Part shown: in pieces, positions 41,454-50,594 of the stretch
Layout: each line of letters begins with the position of its first letter
How positions within the stretch are numbered: the first letter of the stretch is position 1
Virus record (IMG/VR): IMGVR_UViG_3300020005_000004
Location: 1-64,000 of that record
Reading direction: 5' to 3' (one strand)
DNA from: a virus
Length of the DNA: 64,000 bases
Position numbers and translations under genes: made by a program
Notes under the pieces: generated by a model
Told to the model about the DNA's origin: nothing
What the model saw: only the letters and a program-made list of their open reading frames with translations
The model's database searches: none

Positions 41454-42378
41454 CGAATTAATAAAAACTATTGACGATGCTATTAATGGCTTCAACGATT
41501 CTTTGCCTAAGATTCAAAAAGAAATCCTTGCTGATGTTTTAGACCAAATAAAAAAGTTTGATACAAGGGATAAAAGGATAACAAACACGGTCAAGAATAT
41601 TAGGTTACTGAATACGATTAAAAACCGTTTAAAGAAAATTATCTTAACTGATTCTTACAAGCAAGAGGTAAAGGATTTTTTAAAGGTTTTCAATGATGTT
41701 TCCACTTTCCAGAACGCTTACTTCGCTGAAGCTGAAAAGTCTTTTAAACCTCCGACGATTGTAAAGGAAATAAAATCTCAAACTATTGACGACACTATTA
41801 ACCGTTTAACCGAGGCGGGGATAGGGGTAAATGTTTCCGATAAGATCGCTGAACTATTAAAACAAAACGTTACAACAGGAGTTAAATATTCTGATTTAGC
41901 GGCTCAGTTAAGGGAGTATATTTTAACAACCGAAACGCCTGGGGTATTAGAACGATATGTTAAACAAATAGCCACAGATTCAGTTAATCAGTATTCGGCT
42001 CAGTACATGAACACTATTTCAGGTGATTTGGGTTATGAGTGGTTCATGTATCAGGGGAAGGATATTTTAACTACAAGGCCATGGTGCGACGCCATGACAG
42101 ATAGAAAATTCTTTCATATATCAGAAGTGCCTGATTTATTAGCAGCAAAAGACCTTTATTATAGTTCAGAAGATGGATTAAAAAAAGTTACTATATATGA
42201 GAAAACGGGGCTTCCAAATGGAATGATACCGGACACAAATGCGGAAAACTTGTTTATTAGACGGGGAGGATATAATTGCGGTCACCAAATTTTTCCAGTT
42301 ATTGAAAGGTTAGTTCCAAAAGATATTCAGGACAGAGTTAAGGCAACGGCGGCTTATAAAAGATGGAAAAATATTTGA
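41440..42378 (+). CDS. MuF-like head morphogenesis protein
   Basis: The 312-residue protein has a helical N-terminal half and a C-terminal domain with RPWCDAMTDRKFFHISEVPD and GYNCGHQIFPVIERLVP, the Cys/His pattern of phage head morphogenesis (MuF-like) proteins. These minor head proteins are needed in assembly and are injected with DNA. It overlaps the portal gene, the usual portal-MuF arrangement. Confidence 0.75.
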   Translation: MPDYNELIKTIDDAINGFNDSLPKIQKEILADVLDQIKKFDTRDKRITNTVKNIRLLNTIKNRLKKIILTDSYKQEVKDFLKVFNDVSTFQNAYFAEAEKSFKPPTIVKEIKSQTIDDTINRLTEAGIGVNVSDKIAELLKQNVTTGVKYSDLAAQLREYILTTETPGVLERYVKQIATDSVNQYSAQYMNTISGDLGYEWFMYQGKDILTTRPWCDAMTDRKFFHISEVPDLLAAKDLYYSSEDGLKKVTIYEKTGLPNGMIPDTNAENLFIRRGGYNCGHQIFPVIERLVPKDIQDRVKATAAYKRWKNI

Positions 42379-42401
42379 ATTATTAAAATTCCTTATATTT
42401 G
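42374..42401 (+). promoter_or_regulatory. Possible internal promoter before the head genes
   Basis: TATATTTG (42394-42401) is a perfect TAnnTTTG box, but the upstream TTTG (42374-42377) is only 16 bp away. It ends 9 nt before the ATG at 42411 and would boost capsid gene expression. Confidence 0.4.
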
Positions 42402-42410
42402 GTAAAAAAT

Positions 42411-42737
42411 ATGTCACTTCTTTTATCTAAAAAGCATCTAAGGGTAGAAGTCCCACAAACGATTGACGGGATAAACTCACTTCTTGATGATAATAATAGA
42501 CTTGTAACGAAAACCGTTTATCTCCCTTTTTCCGCAAAGAGAATGATTGAAAGCAATCAGGCAAAAAAGCCCAAACATTTACAGGCAAAAATTACAGTTG
42601 AACAAGGTGATTTAGTTGAAAAAACTGAGTTAAAAGAAACCGGACAATTTACACCCGAACAGATTGAGAAGTTAAAGGGGATGACAAAGAATAAAGGCGG
42701 CAGACCTAAGAAAGTTGAAGAAACCGAAAATAATTAG
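42411..42737 (+). CDS. Small head-region protein of unknown function
   Basis: From the ATG at 42411 the 108-residue protein reads MSLLLSKKHLRVEVPQTIDG and ends with a basic and acidic tail (NKGGRPKKVEETENN). A TTG at 42399 is an alternative start but lies in the promoter box. It precedes the scaffold and capsid genes. It may be a small head assembly protein; no family recognised. Confidence 0.5.
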   Translation: MSLLLSKKHLRVEVPQTIDGINSLLDDNNRLVTKTVYLPFSAKRMIESNQAKKPKHLQAKITVEQGDLVEKTELKETGQFTPEQIEKLKGMTKNKGGRPKKVEETENN

Positions 42738-42739
42738 TT

Positions 42740-42790
42740 ATGTGTTGCGGCAGACCTAAACCATCACGTCCACGACCTAAACCCAGATAA
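42740..42790 (+). CDS. 16-residue Arg/Pro-rich minigene
   Basis: The short frame reads MCCGRPKPSRPRPKPR and fits exactly between the previous stop (42737) and the next ATG (42791). The exact fit and the unusual Cys-Cys start and proline-arginine composition suggest it is translated. It could be a DNA- or RNA-binding packaging peptide. Alone, its length makes chance possible. Confidence 0.4.
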   Translation: MCCGRPKPSRPRPKPR

Positions 42791-43708
42791 ATGGCAAAAG
42801 TAAAACTTCATTCGTTTTTATTCTCTTTAGCAGAAAAAGCCGGAATCGATCCTAAAGATGCCGGACTTACTGAAATCCTTTCAAACGCTGCGTTAGATAA
42901 TGTTGAGTTATCGAAAGATTTAGAGAGTTCAATAAACAAAAGTTTACTTTCTGTTGTGGATGCAAAAAATAATCATCCTGAAATAAAGACACACTACTTT
43001 GCTGAGATCATGGCGAATGTTGATAGGTCTTTGGATGATTTTTACCGTGAAGCAGGACTTGACCAAAAAGTAATTGATGAGGTTTCAAGGGAAAGAAGTT
43101 CTACAAAAAGAATTGCTCTTTTAGGAACTAAGTTAAAAGAGGTTATTGAAGGGGCAAGTAAGGCAACTAAAAAACCTTCCGATAATGAGGCTGCTTTGAA
43201 TCAGCAAATAAATGATCTTAATGAAAAATTAAGGGTTGAAAAAGAAGGCCGAAAAGCTGACAACGATAAGGCTAAAGGTGAAATGAACACTTTCAAAACT
43301 GAACTTAATTTAAATAATAAAACAGGTTCAGTTAAAACGATATACGATGAATTGCCTTCAGATGTAAGGGCAATTTCAATAAGAAATATTTTAGAAAAAG
43401 AACTTCAAGATAGCAACGCATCCTTTATCCTTGATGAAAACGGTAGTTTGAAACTGCAAAAAAAGGACGGTTCAAATTACTTCGACGAAAATAATCGCCA
43501 ATTAACTGTTGATGATTTCATCAATAAGACATTAGCGAAAAATAAAATCCTTAAACAATCTGCGCCTAACAGCGAACAACCGGGAGCAACTCCAAACAAT
43601 GGACAACCGCCAATCATTCCGAGTAACGGGAAGTCAAAAATCAACATAGGTTCATTAATGGAAGAAAGTCTAAAAGGACTGGAAGCCGAACCTACTAAGA
43701 TGATCTAA
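42791..43708 (+). CDS. Head scaffold-like protein
   Basis: The 305-residue protein is highly charged and helical, with a coiled coil in the middle (ALNQQINDLNEKLRVEKEGR) and a Pro/Gly/Asn-rich linker (SAPNSEQPGATPNNGQPP) before a short helical C-terminus. The place directly before the major capsid gene and this composition are typical of scaffold proteins, which are removed during capsid maturation. Confidence 0.65.
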   Translation: MAKVKLHSFLFSLAEKAGIDPKDAGLTEILSNAALDNVELSKDLESSINKSLLSVVDAKNNHPEIKTHYFAEIMANVDRSLDDFYREAGLDQKVIDEVSRERSSTKRIALLGTKLKEVIEGASKATKKPSDNEAALNQQINDLNEKLRVEKEGRKADNDKAKGEMNTFKTELNLNNKTGSVKTIYDELPSDVRAISIRNILEKELQDSNASFILDENGSLKLQKKDGSNYFDENNRQLTVDDFINKTLAKNKILKQSAPNSEQPGATPNNGQPPIIPSNGKSKINIGSLMEESLKGLEAEPTKMI

Positions 43709-43728
43709 CTTACTAATCTATTTTTTAT

Positions 43729-44898
43729 ATGGCTACAGGTTACTGCCCGGCGTTACTACGTCAGGTTACCGAAGTTGCTAATGGCAACTCTGCGGTAGGC
43801 AAAATTCATGTTGCAGGTTTTTTAAAGATGCTTTTTTGTTGTCAAAATTCAACCGTAAACCCAATCAATGATGGTTTCGGTGGTAATTCACACAGAAAAA
43901 CTTTAACAGTCGCTTATCGTCAACGTCCTACTTTGGCTCACGTTCAGGACACAGATGATTGCGATATTAACCGGATTCCTGCGAAAGCGGAATGGACACT
44001 TCCAAACCTTCATCACAAACAAACAACTTTTTATCTGTCCGATTCTGAAATTCAGAAGTATTGCGATGAAGCTTCTCGTACGGTTATGGTAGGGCTTCCG
44101 GCTACTGCTATGATGCAAGAACATTATTCTCTTTTTATTGAACACGCAAACATCCTTTACAAAGCGATCAATCAGGAATTAGTTACAGAAATGTCAACCC
44201 AATTCGGAAAGAACGTTACGACTAATTCTTCTTTCGCAAAAGCGATCAATATTGCTCGTAATGGTGCGACAATTAATTTAACTGATGGCATCATTGAAAT
44301 GATGAACGACCTCAGAGATAATGAGATTTGCGATGATCCTTGTATGGTAGGAGGCGGTTTGATGGCTTCTTACGATATGATCAGAATGGCACAGGGTCTT
44401 TCTCAGTCAGGTATTGATGCTTCACGCTTACCGATTCCTTCGTTTTGGTTTGACAAAGACACTCAGAACATTTGGGGTACAGATTCAGTTGGTGTTTTTG
44501 CTCCAGGTTCTGTTAAGTTCCTTTCATGGAATAAGTATTTGGGTGCTTTTGCGGGTGAAAAAGGCGGTTCAATTTTCTTTACTGCGCCTTTCCCTGTTAA
44601 CGAGTTTACTGGTTGTGTGGATCAACTTCAATGTTTAAGAGACTTACGTTTGGATATTCAAATGAAATATATAGACTGTCCTACGGTGGTTGATGTAAAC
44701 GGAGTTCCTACGACTGTAAACAGAGGATGGCAAGTTATACTTTCTAAAGAGTTTGCTCTTTGGGTTCAGCCAGCAACAACTAATGAGTATGCTGCGGGAG
44801 ATGAACTTTATCAGACAAACGGAACACTTCTTTATGAGATTTCAAATAATTGTGAAGATTGTGTTGGAAATGAAAGTTCTTACGGAACAGGTTACTAA
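43729..44898 (+). CDS. Major capsid protein
   Basis: The 389-residue protein is beta- and alpha-rich, contains many Cys and follows the scaffold gene, with a strong terminator just after it (44914-44947), as expected for the most abundant protein. Segments include VAYRQRPTLAHVQDTDDCD, IWGTDSVGVFAPGSVKFLSW and RGWQVILSKEFALWVQP. It fits an HK97-fold capsid of the Bacteroidota siphophage type by place and size; no signature motif is available from sequence alone. Confidence 0.75.
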   Translation: MATGYCPALLRQVTEVANGNSAVGKIHVAGFLKMLFCCQNSTVNPINDGFGGNSHRKTLTVAYRQRPTLAHVQDTDDCDINRIPAKAEWTLPNLHHKQTTFYLSDSEIQKYCDEASRTVMVGLPATAMMQEHYSLFIEHANILYKAINQELVTEMSTQFGKNVTTNSSFAKAINIARNGATINLTDGIIEMMNDLRDNEICDDPCMVGGGLMASYDMIRMAQGLSQSGIDASRLPIPSFWFDKDTQNIWGTDSVGVFAPGSVKFLSWNKYLGAFAGEKGGSIFFTAPFPVNEFTGCVDQLQCLRDLRLDIQMKYIDCPTVVDVNGVPTTVNRGWQVILSKEFALWVQPATTNEYAAGDELYQTNGTLLYEISNNCEDCVGNESSYGTGY

Positions 44899-44913
44899 CC
44901 TTCGATAATATAC

Positions 44914-44947
44914 AGGGGTGTCGTGAAATGCGACATCCCTTATTTTA
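44914..44947 (+). terminator. Intrinsic terminator after the capsid gene
   Basis: AGGGGTGTCG and CGACATCCCT form a 10-bp stem (one G-U) with a TGAAATG loop, followed by TATTTTAATT. It separates capsid from connector expression. Confidence 0.7.
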
Positions 44948-44950
44948 ATT

Positions 44951-45928
44951 ATGGAATGTTTAATTAACTACATTGGGATTCTCGATTGTGGCACTCCTCC
45001 TGAATCTGGACTTTACATTAATAATCTTCCGGGTTTAAATACTGAGATAATTGGGGCTATTGCAGACGGCGAGGAAATCACCCATAAGGGTGTTTGGTCA
45101 GATGTAAATAAGATTTCAGCACGAAGGTTTCAGACTGACATCATGGTTCAGTTGAGAAAAAACTACAATGTTAAAAGGGTAAAAGAAACCATTGAGTTTA
45201 TACCTGAAGCAAGTACAAGCGAACCCGCTTCAGCAAACTACAGAGGTCTTTTACTTGGATTCGATTACCAATACTTTACGTTTCAGGCTTTCATTGTTTC
45301 TACGGTTTATTTATATTCTGAGACTGCGGGAAGTTCTACTTTAAAGGTTTTTAACAGGCAGAACGTTGAACTTTATTCAAAAGACGTTGAGGTTGTTCAG
45401 GGTTTAAATTCTTTCCAAATAAACCAAACCTTCGTTTCAGATCGTTTATTTGTCGGGTTTGATTTTACAAACATTGACGGGTTTAGCTCTGATATTTCAA
45501 GCAATGTGAGTTCGTGCTTTTGTCAGGTTTTAAACGAGGTCTTTTGCGATACTTGTAATCCTTCTTTTGGGGGAGCTACAAAATCAGGTGCTACAATAAC
45601 CACTACTTCAACGAATGCTCACGGTGTGGGTATTTTAGGAAGTGCAGGGTGTGATTATTCTCAGATTGTTTGTAATCAGAAACAAATCTTTACAAGTGCA
45701 TGGCTTTATCTTTTGGGAAATCAATTACTAATTCACTTGTTAAACGCTGACAGGTTAAATAAATACACTACGGCTGACGTAGCTAAGTACAATGAGTTAA
45801 AAGATTACTATCAGGTAATGTATGAGAAAAGCCTTGAAGAGGCGGTTTTAGGAATAGAACTTGATGCTATGGATGATTGTTGTATTGAATGCAGTCCTTT
45901 GGTTAAATCAGTTCAATGGCTACCGTAA
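44951..45928 (+). CDS. Head-tail connector region structural protein
   Basis: The 325-residue protein is beta-rich with an unusual number of Cys (CFCQVLNEVFCDTCNPSF, DDCCIECSP), which suggests disulfide or zinc stabilisation. A C-terminal helical segment (LNADRLNKYTTADVAKYNEL) follows. It lies after the capsid gene and overlaps the next gene by 13 bases. Likely a neck or head-decoration protein. Confidence 0.55.
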   Translation: MECLINYIGILDCGTPPESGLYINNLPGLNTEIIGAIADGEEITHKGVWSDVNKISARRFQTDIMVQLRKNYNVKRVKETIEFIPEASTSEPASANYRGLLLGFDYQYFTFQAFIVSTVYLYSETAGSSTLKVFNRQNVELYSKDVEVVQGLNSFQINQTFVSDRLFVGFDFTNIDGFSSDISSNVSSCFCQVLNEVFCDTCNPSFGGATKSGATITTTSTNAHGVGILGSAGCDYSQIVCNQKQIFTSAWLYLLGNQLLIHLLNADRLNKYTTADVAKYNELKDYYQVMYEKSLEEAVLGIELDAMDDCCIECSPLVKSVQWLP

Positions 45929-46536
45929 ACATAGACTACTCTCAGTTTAATGATGATTTGAGTAAAATCAAAGAAAAGCTATCTGATAAAGAAGCTTTTT
46001 TAAGACCAATGGCGGTTGAGTTATCGGGGATTATGAATGATAGGATTCATGAACAAGGCATAGCTTCTGATGGTTCTCAAATTGGAACTTATAGCGAAGG
46101 TTACATGAAAGTAAGAACGGGGAATTTTAAGAATAGTGAAAAGTTTGTAAGAGGAAAGAATAAGGGAAAACTGAAAGGGGCAGGATTTAAGACTAAGCAA
46201 AGAATAGCAACCCCTTTTGGTAAAAGTGCATTCACTACTCAGAATATTGAAGCCGATAAAGTTCCAAGAATAAGATATAATCTTGATAGCAGTACAAAAG
46301 TGATATTGGTATTGACAAGAAAACTTTCAAACTCATGGGCTGTATTTGCGACTGACAGAGGTTATGCAATCGGGTTTACTGATTCGGGAGCTACCGAAGG
46401 AGTTACAAGTCTTAAAAAAATTGAGTACGCTGAAGAAACTTATAAAAAAAGGATTCAGGATTTGACTAAGGAAGAAACACAGTATTACATTGAAAGATTA
46501 AACGAATTATCAACAGAAATAATTGGAAGGACTTAA
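45916..46536 (+). CDS. Virion morphogenesis / tail completion protein
   Basis: The 206-residue protein has LSGIMNDRIHEQGIASDGSQ followed by IGTYSEGYMKVR, the signature of the Mu gpG-like / PF05069-type virion morphogenesis proteins that join head and tail. The start overlaps the connector gene. It should act at the head-tail interface. Confidence 0.65.
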   Translation: MATVNIDYSQFNDDLSKIKEKLSDKEAFLRPMAVELSGIMNDRIHEQGIASDGSQIGTYSEGYMKVRTGNFKNSEKFVRGKNKGKLKGAGFKTKQRIATPFGKSAFTTQNIEADKVPRIRYNLDSSTKVILVLTRKLSNSWAVFATDRGYAIGFTDSGATEGVTSLKKIEYAEETYKKRIQDLTKEETQYYIERLNELSTEIIGRT

Positions 46537-47074
46537 AGACATAATTGCGATCATAAACGAAGACCTCAGAAATTCTTTTGTAAAAAACGGATTCGGGGCT
46601 TTGTCTTTATTTGGAATATCCGAAACTACGACAAGAGAAGATCAATCCTTTCCTGTTTTTTTCAAAACCAATCAAGGAACATGGGCGGGATTCGATGACA
46701 GAAAAGAGGTTATTCTTTATCATAAATTAGGATCAGTTCAAACAAGTCAGTCAAATACCGGCTATGGAAGGAGTTTGGGTGAAGTGATTAATAAATATTC
46801 CATGAACTTAGTTGTTTATTTTAAAAGTAACAAGGTGAAATCAGATGAAATGTTTGCTTTTATTCAAGCTGTCTTACCTGAGTCATTACAATTAGAAAAT
46901 TCAAATTTTACTTATATTCGTACAAGCGTTATATCAGCTATTTTGAATACAATGCAGGTTTTTAACGGTGAGTACAAAGGAATAACATTCACCTTAAAAC
47001 CTGAACAGAGCTTAATAAACATAAGCTACATTATCGAAAGCCGCTTTAAAAAAGGCTGCTTTAATTGTTGTTAA
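46523..47074 (+). CDS. Minor connector/tail terminator-like protein
   Basis: The 183-residue protein starts at TTG 46523 (MEGLKDIIAIINEDLRNSFV) in an overlap with the preceding gene, and ends with RFKKGCFNCC. It is alpha/beta with LGSVQTSQSNTGYGRSLGEV. The order morphogenesis protein, this protein, tail tube is that of the head-tail completion and tail terminator group. Function inferred from place. Confidence 0.55.
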   Translation: MEGLKDIIAIINEDLRNSFVKNGFGALSLFGISETTTREDQSFPVFFKTNQGTWAGFDDRKEVILYHKLGSVQTSQSNTGYGRSLGEVINKYSMNLVVYFKSNKVKSDEMFAFIQAVLPESLQLENSNFTYIRTSVISAILNTMQVFNGEYKGITFTLKPEQSLINISYIIESRFKKGCFNCC

Positions 47075-47090
47075 ATTTCAAATTTAATCT

Positions 47091-47642
47091 ATGTCTATTT
47101 ATTATCCAGAAGGCTGCGATTCAACCGTTCCGGATCACATTTGCGATCCCTGCGAAACTCCAGAGCATGGGCGGGTTGGATCAGTCGCTTATATAAAAAC
47201 CTCTTTTAATTTTGCCGACCAAACTGACCCAACAGAATGGCAAACAGGCATAAACTCAAGAGATATTATTGTTATTCCTGCTGTTTTCGGTTCGTTTGAC
47301 GGAGGTTCTCCGGTTGAAGGTACGGGCTACGGAAGGCAGGCAACTCGTTTGACTGGCTACAATTTCTCGTTAACTTACAAAGACCCTAACTATAAAAGTA
47401 ATTGTGAGTTTTATAACGGGTTAAAAAATTCAAGGAATTATAAGGTTGCATGGGTAACAGAAACGCAAACGCACATAAGCGATAATGCGGTTTCTGTAAT
47501 TCCTAAACAACCCGTTACTGATGATGTTGCTTCAATAGTAGAATATGATGTTGAGGTAAAATTTGCGCAAGGCGATTTGGCTTGTCCATTTGATACACCT
47601 GCGGGTATCTTTGACCAATGTCTTTTAGTAACTGCGGCTTAA
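47091..47642 (+). CDS. Major tail tube protein candidate
   Basis: The 183-residue protein is beta-rich and has a Cys cluster at the start (YYPEGCDSTVPDHICDPCET) and a compact body (TGYNFSLTYKDPNYKSNCEF). It is followed by a strong GAAA-loop terminator, as expected for an abundantly made tube protein, and lies just before the second fibre gene. The tube role is inferred from size, place and terminator. Confidence 0.6.
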   Translation: MSIYYPEGCDSTVPDHICDPCETPEHGRVGSVAYIKTSFNFADQTDPTEWQTGINSRDIIVIPAVFGSFDGGSPVEGTGYGRQATRLTGYNFSLTYKDPNYKSNCEFYNGLKNSRNYKVAWVTETQTHISDNAVSVIPKQPVTDDVASIVEYDVEVKFAQGDLACPFDTPAGIFDQCLLVTAA

Positions 47643-47647
47643 AATAA

Positions 47648-47673
47648 GGGACGGGAAACTGTCCCATTTTTTT
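47648..47673 (+). terminator. Intrinsic terminator with GAAA tetraloop
   Basis: GGGACGG and CTGTCCC form a 7-bp stem (one G-U) around GAAA, followed by ATTTTTTTA. It ends the copy A structural transcript 3 bp before the copy B fibre ATG. Confidence 0.75.
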
Positions 47674-47676
47674 ATT

Positions 47677-50136
47677 ATGAAAAGAATACTTTTTTTCATA
47701 GCGATTTTATTTTCGCTTAATGCCTTTTCTCAGTCTACTGTTTTACTGAGGGGAGATACGATTAAAGTTTATAAACAGGGCGGTGACGCTGTCTTGAAGG
47801 TAGAAGGGCATTTAATGCTTAAAGATTACAGACAAGGAAATTCAAACGACTCTGTTCTTACATGGGATGCCACGACAAAGAAAGTCAGAATGATGGATAG
47901 AAATAGTTTTGCGGGTGGCAGCACTCCAACACTTCAACAGGTAACAGGGGCTGATAGTATAACTAATCATAGAATACGAATAGATAATGTGGCAGGTGAT
48001 CCGGTTATTTATTTACAGAATGCGGGATATGTTGGAACGATAGACGTACTTAATCCCGCCAATTCTGCCGGAGTTAGTGTTCAAGGGGCAACGGGCTCTG
48101 TCCAATTATCAAATGCAGCAGGATTTACTGGAAGAATTTCACCAACAGATTTAACCGCTAATCATTATTATGAATTAAGAAACACAGGAAACGGTAACGA
48201 TACACTTGCAACACTATACGACGTTCGTGCAGGCGGCGGTGGAGGTGGTACAGGTTCTAATCTTTCATGGGATGCAGCAAATCACCAAGTAGATATTGAC
48301 GGTGGAGGTACAAGCGCAACTATTCCTTATGCTACAACAGCAACAGATGGTTTGATAAGTTCATCAAGTCAAACAATAGATGGTGCTAAAACTTTTAATA
48401 ATGGTATAGTAGCTCCTTCAATTAGTGATGCATCTGCATTATTTAATTTACATATTACAGCAGGGCAAGGGGATTTATCATTATCAAATGGTTCTGCTAC
48501 AGATCATATAAGACCACAGGCATCTTCATCAGGAAGTAGTAATAGATTACCGAATACAGGGAATGTGGCAGACACACTTGCAACGTTATATGATATTCGG
48601 GCTGGTGGCGGTGGCGGCGGTTATACAAACCTCACCCAATTTGTAGCACAGAATAACTGGAAAATATTTCATAGCGATGGTAGTGGCGATGTACAGGAAC
48701 TTTCATTAGGTGCTGCCGGTTCTCCATTTTATTCCGTAGGCACTTCTTCTACACCGGCATTCTTTGCAGGTGTTACTTACGCCACAAGCGGGACAAACGT
48801 AAAAATAACAACACAGAACACTACTGATGTAGGATTAGAAATAAAATTAGCATCTTCTCAAACAGCTAACGCTTTAAATATTTCATCGAGTAGTGGAACA
48901 GGCGATTTGGCAATTATTGACGCAGCAGGTGCATCAAGATTTACAAGTGAAATAATTGGTACGGCATCGGCAAGAAAAATAGAACTATTCGCTAACGGGG
49001 AGGCGTTGTTTACAAGCGATGCAACTGCTTCTATTTACGATCCCGATGCCTTTGATAATACAACTCAAATTTACGGCAGTGGCAATGCAAGGCTTCTTGT
49101 TTCTAGCGGAAGCGGATATGACCATAGTTTAGTAGCTGTCACTGGTAATTTATTTGGAGTTTATTCAGGATTTGTAGATGGAGGCGGAATAGGAATGGAA
49201 ACTAATAACGCATTAAATTTAATTACAAACAAAGTTACACGGTTAACCATAACCTCAGCAGGGGCAATTACTGTTCCAGAACAAGCGGCTTCGGCAACTC
49301 CGGGTGCTAATAATGTAACCATCTATCCTAAATCAGACGGTCTTTGGTATGGCAAAGATGATGCAGGGGTAGAAACTAAATTGAGTAATGATGCGGGCGG
49401 TACTCCAACATTCCAACAAGTATTAACAGCAGGTAGCACGTTAAGCGGAAGCAATACAGTAAATATAAATACATCAGATTTTACATTTGACGGAACAACC
49501 GGAGGCCTTAGAGCTATAACTTCAAATTCAATTCCTATTACAGCAAGGTACAGCGCAGCTTCCACAAATACGATAGCTACTGTATTATCTGTACAAAGAT
49601 TTACAAGCGGGTCTGCTGCTTCTGGAATAGGAAGCAGAATTGAATTTCCGACATCAAACTCTTCTGGGGTTGTTAACGGGACGGAAATAATTTCAAAACT
49701 TACTGCTGTAACAGCCACCGCCGAAACATCTCAAACTTTAATAACAGGAGTTTCTAAGGGTGTTATAGATACAACTATGGCATTAGGTGGTTATGTTACT
49801 TTAACTGAATCATCGGCTACAAAATTTACATCAACAACAATAGCATCAGGAAAAATTCAAGGCGGTTCAATATTGATTACGATTGAATCAAATGATGCAA
49901 CAGATTACCAAAGCAGAACATTAAGATTTATTTGGAGTGCGGTTAATAAGGCCGGGACACTTACAATAACATTAAGCACACCTGAAGAAGTGGTTGCTTT
50001 ATCTTCTGGAACGCTTACTTGTACGATCACGGCAGTAGATGCAGGAAGCGGAGTTTTAGATTTTAAGGCTAATGCGGTTAGTTCGTTAACACAAACAACA
50101 TTAAGAGCAACTTATCAAACGTTTAAAAATTTCTAA
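47677..50136 (+). CDS. Tail-fibre-like protein with Sec signal peptide, copy B
   Basis: The 819-residue protein begins with a signal peptide (MKRILFFIAILFSLNAFSQ), then VYKQGGDAVLKVEGHLMLKD, which matches the visible start of the copy A fibre. Three STPTLQQVT-like linkers (about nt 47917 and 49399) and glycine-rich repeats (AGGGGGG) separate domains. Unlike copy A it has no pectate-lyase-like segment, so the receptor-binding part was exchanged. A signal peptide on a tail fibre is unusual, since virions assemble in the cytoplasm. It follows a terminator and may start a new transcript. Confidence 0.78.
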   Translation: MKRILFFIAILFSLNAFSQSTVLLRGDTIKVYKQGGDAVLKVEGHLMLKDYRQGNSNDSVLTWDATTKKVRMMDRNSFAGGSTPTLQQVTGADSITNHRIRIDNVAGDPVIYLQNAGYVGTIDVLNPANSAGVSVQGATGSVQLSNAAGFTGRISPTDLTANHYYELRNTGNGNDTLATLYDVRAGGGGGGTGSNLSWDAANHQVDIDGGGTSATIPYATTATDGLISSSSQTIDGAKTFNNGIVAPSISDASALFNLHITAGQGDLSLSNGSATDHIRPQASSSGSSNRLPNTGNVADTLATLYDIRAGGGGGGYTNLTQFVAQNNWKIFHSDGSGDVQELSLGAAGSPFYSVGTSSTPAFFAGVTYATSGTNVKITTQNTTDVGLEIKLASSQTANALNISSSSGTGDLAIIDAAGASRFTSEIIGTASARKIELFANGEALFTSDATASIYDPDAFDNTTQIYGSGNARLLVSSGSGYDHSLVAVTGNLFGVYSGFVDGGGIGMETNNALNLITNKVTRLTITSAGAITVPEQAASATPGANNVTIYPKSDGLWYGKDDAGVETKLSNDAGGTPTFQQVLTAGSTLSGSNTVNINTSDFTFDGTTGGLRAITSNSIPITARYSAASTNTIATVLSVQRFTSGSAASGIGSRIEFPTSNSSGVVNGTEIISKLTAVTATAETSQTLITGVSKGVIDTTMALGGYVTLTESSATKFTSTTIASGKIQGGSILITIESNDATDYQSRTLRFIWSAVNKAGTLTITLSTPEEVVALSSGTLTCTITAVDAGSGVLDFKANAVSSLTQTTLRATYQTFKNF

Positions 50137-50138
50137 TA

Positions 50139-50573
50139 ATGAAATATATATTCATATTAATAACAGGGCTTTTTTTATCAGCTATTATTTACGCTCAAAA
50201 CATAGATACAGTTTATGTTCGTAATCTTCAATTAAAATACGAAGAATGGAGCTGGATCGCAGGTGGAATAAATCCACAAGGTTTAGATTCTGTTAATAAG
50301 AAACGATACAAAAAGTTGATAAAGTTTTTAGACAATGCTAATCCTGCTGGCTTTGCAACTAATGTTACTTATGATTCTTTACCAGGAAGATTTGCAATGT
50401 TCGCTTTTCAGGAATACTGGAGCCACCATGAAGCTAGAGACAATATGGGAACTGGTATAGATACTAAATTAAGGTTATACACTCCTTTATCAAGTTTCAT
50501 TGCTGCGGCAGATGCGGCAAGGTTATCTTTATTTATAAACAGAAGAAATGCGGGGCGAGATGCCATAGAATAA
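50139..50573 (+). CDS. Secreted protein of unknown function
   Basis: The 144-residue protein has a Sec signal peptide (MKYIFILITGLFLSAIIYAQ) and a mature part with Trp-rich IDTVYVRNLQLKYEEWSWIA. It lies where copy A has the unrelated 2536 protein. No domain recognised. It is part of the fibre/lysis transcript and is likely exported. Confidence 0.55.
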   Translation: MKYIFILITGLFLSAIIYAQNIDTVYVRNLQLKYEEWSWIAGGINPQGLDSVNKKRYKKLIKFLDNANPAGFATNVTYDSLPGRFAMFAFQEYWSHHEARDNMGTGIDTKLRLYTPLSSFIAAADAARLSLFINRRNAGRDAIE

Positions 50574-50594
50574 AAACATTTAAAAATAAAATAT

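Noticed and set aside
47000-48000. Simple circular overlap (same genome read twice)
   Set aside because: The second fibre, regulators and recombination genes differ too much from the first.
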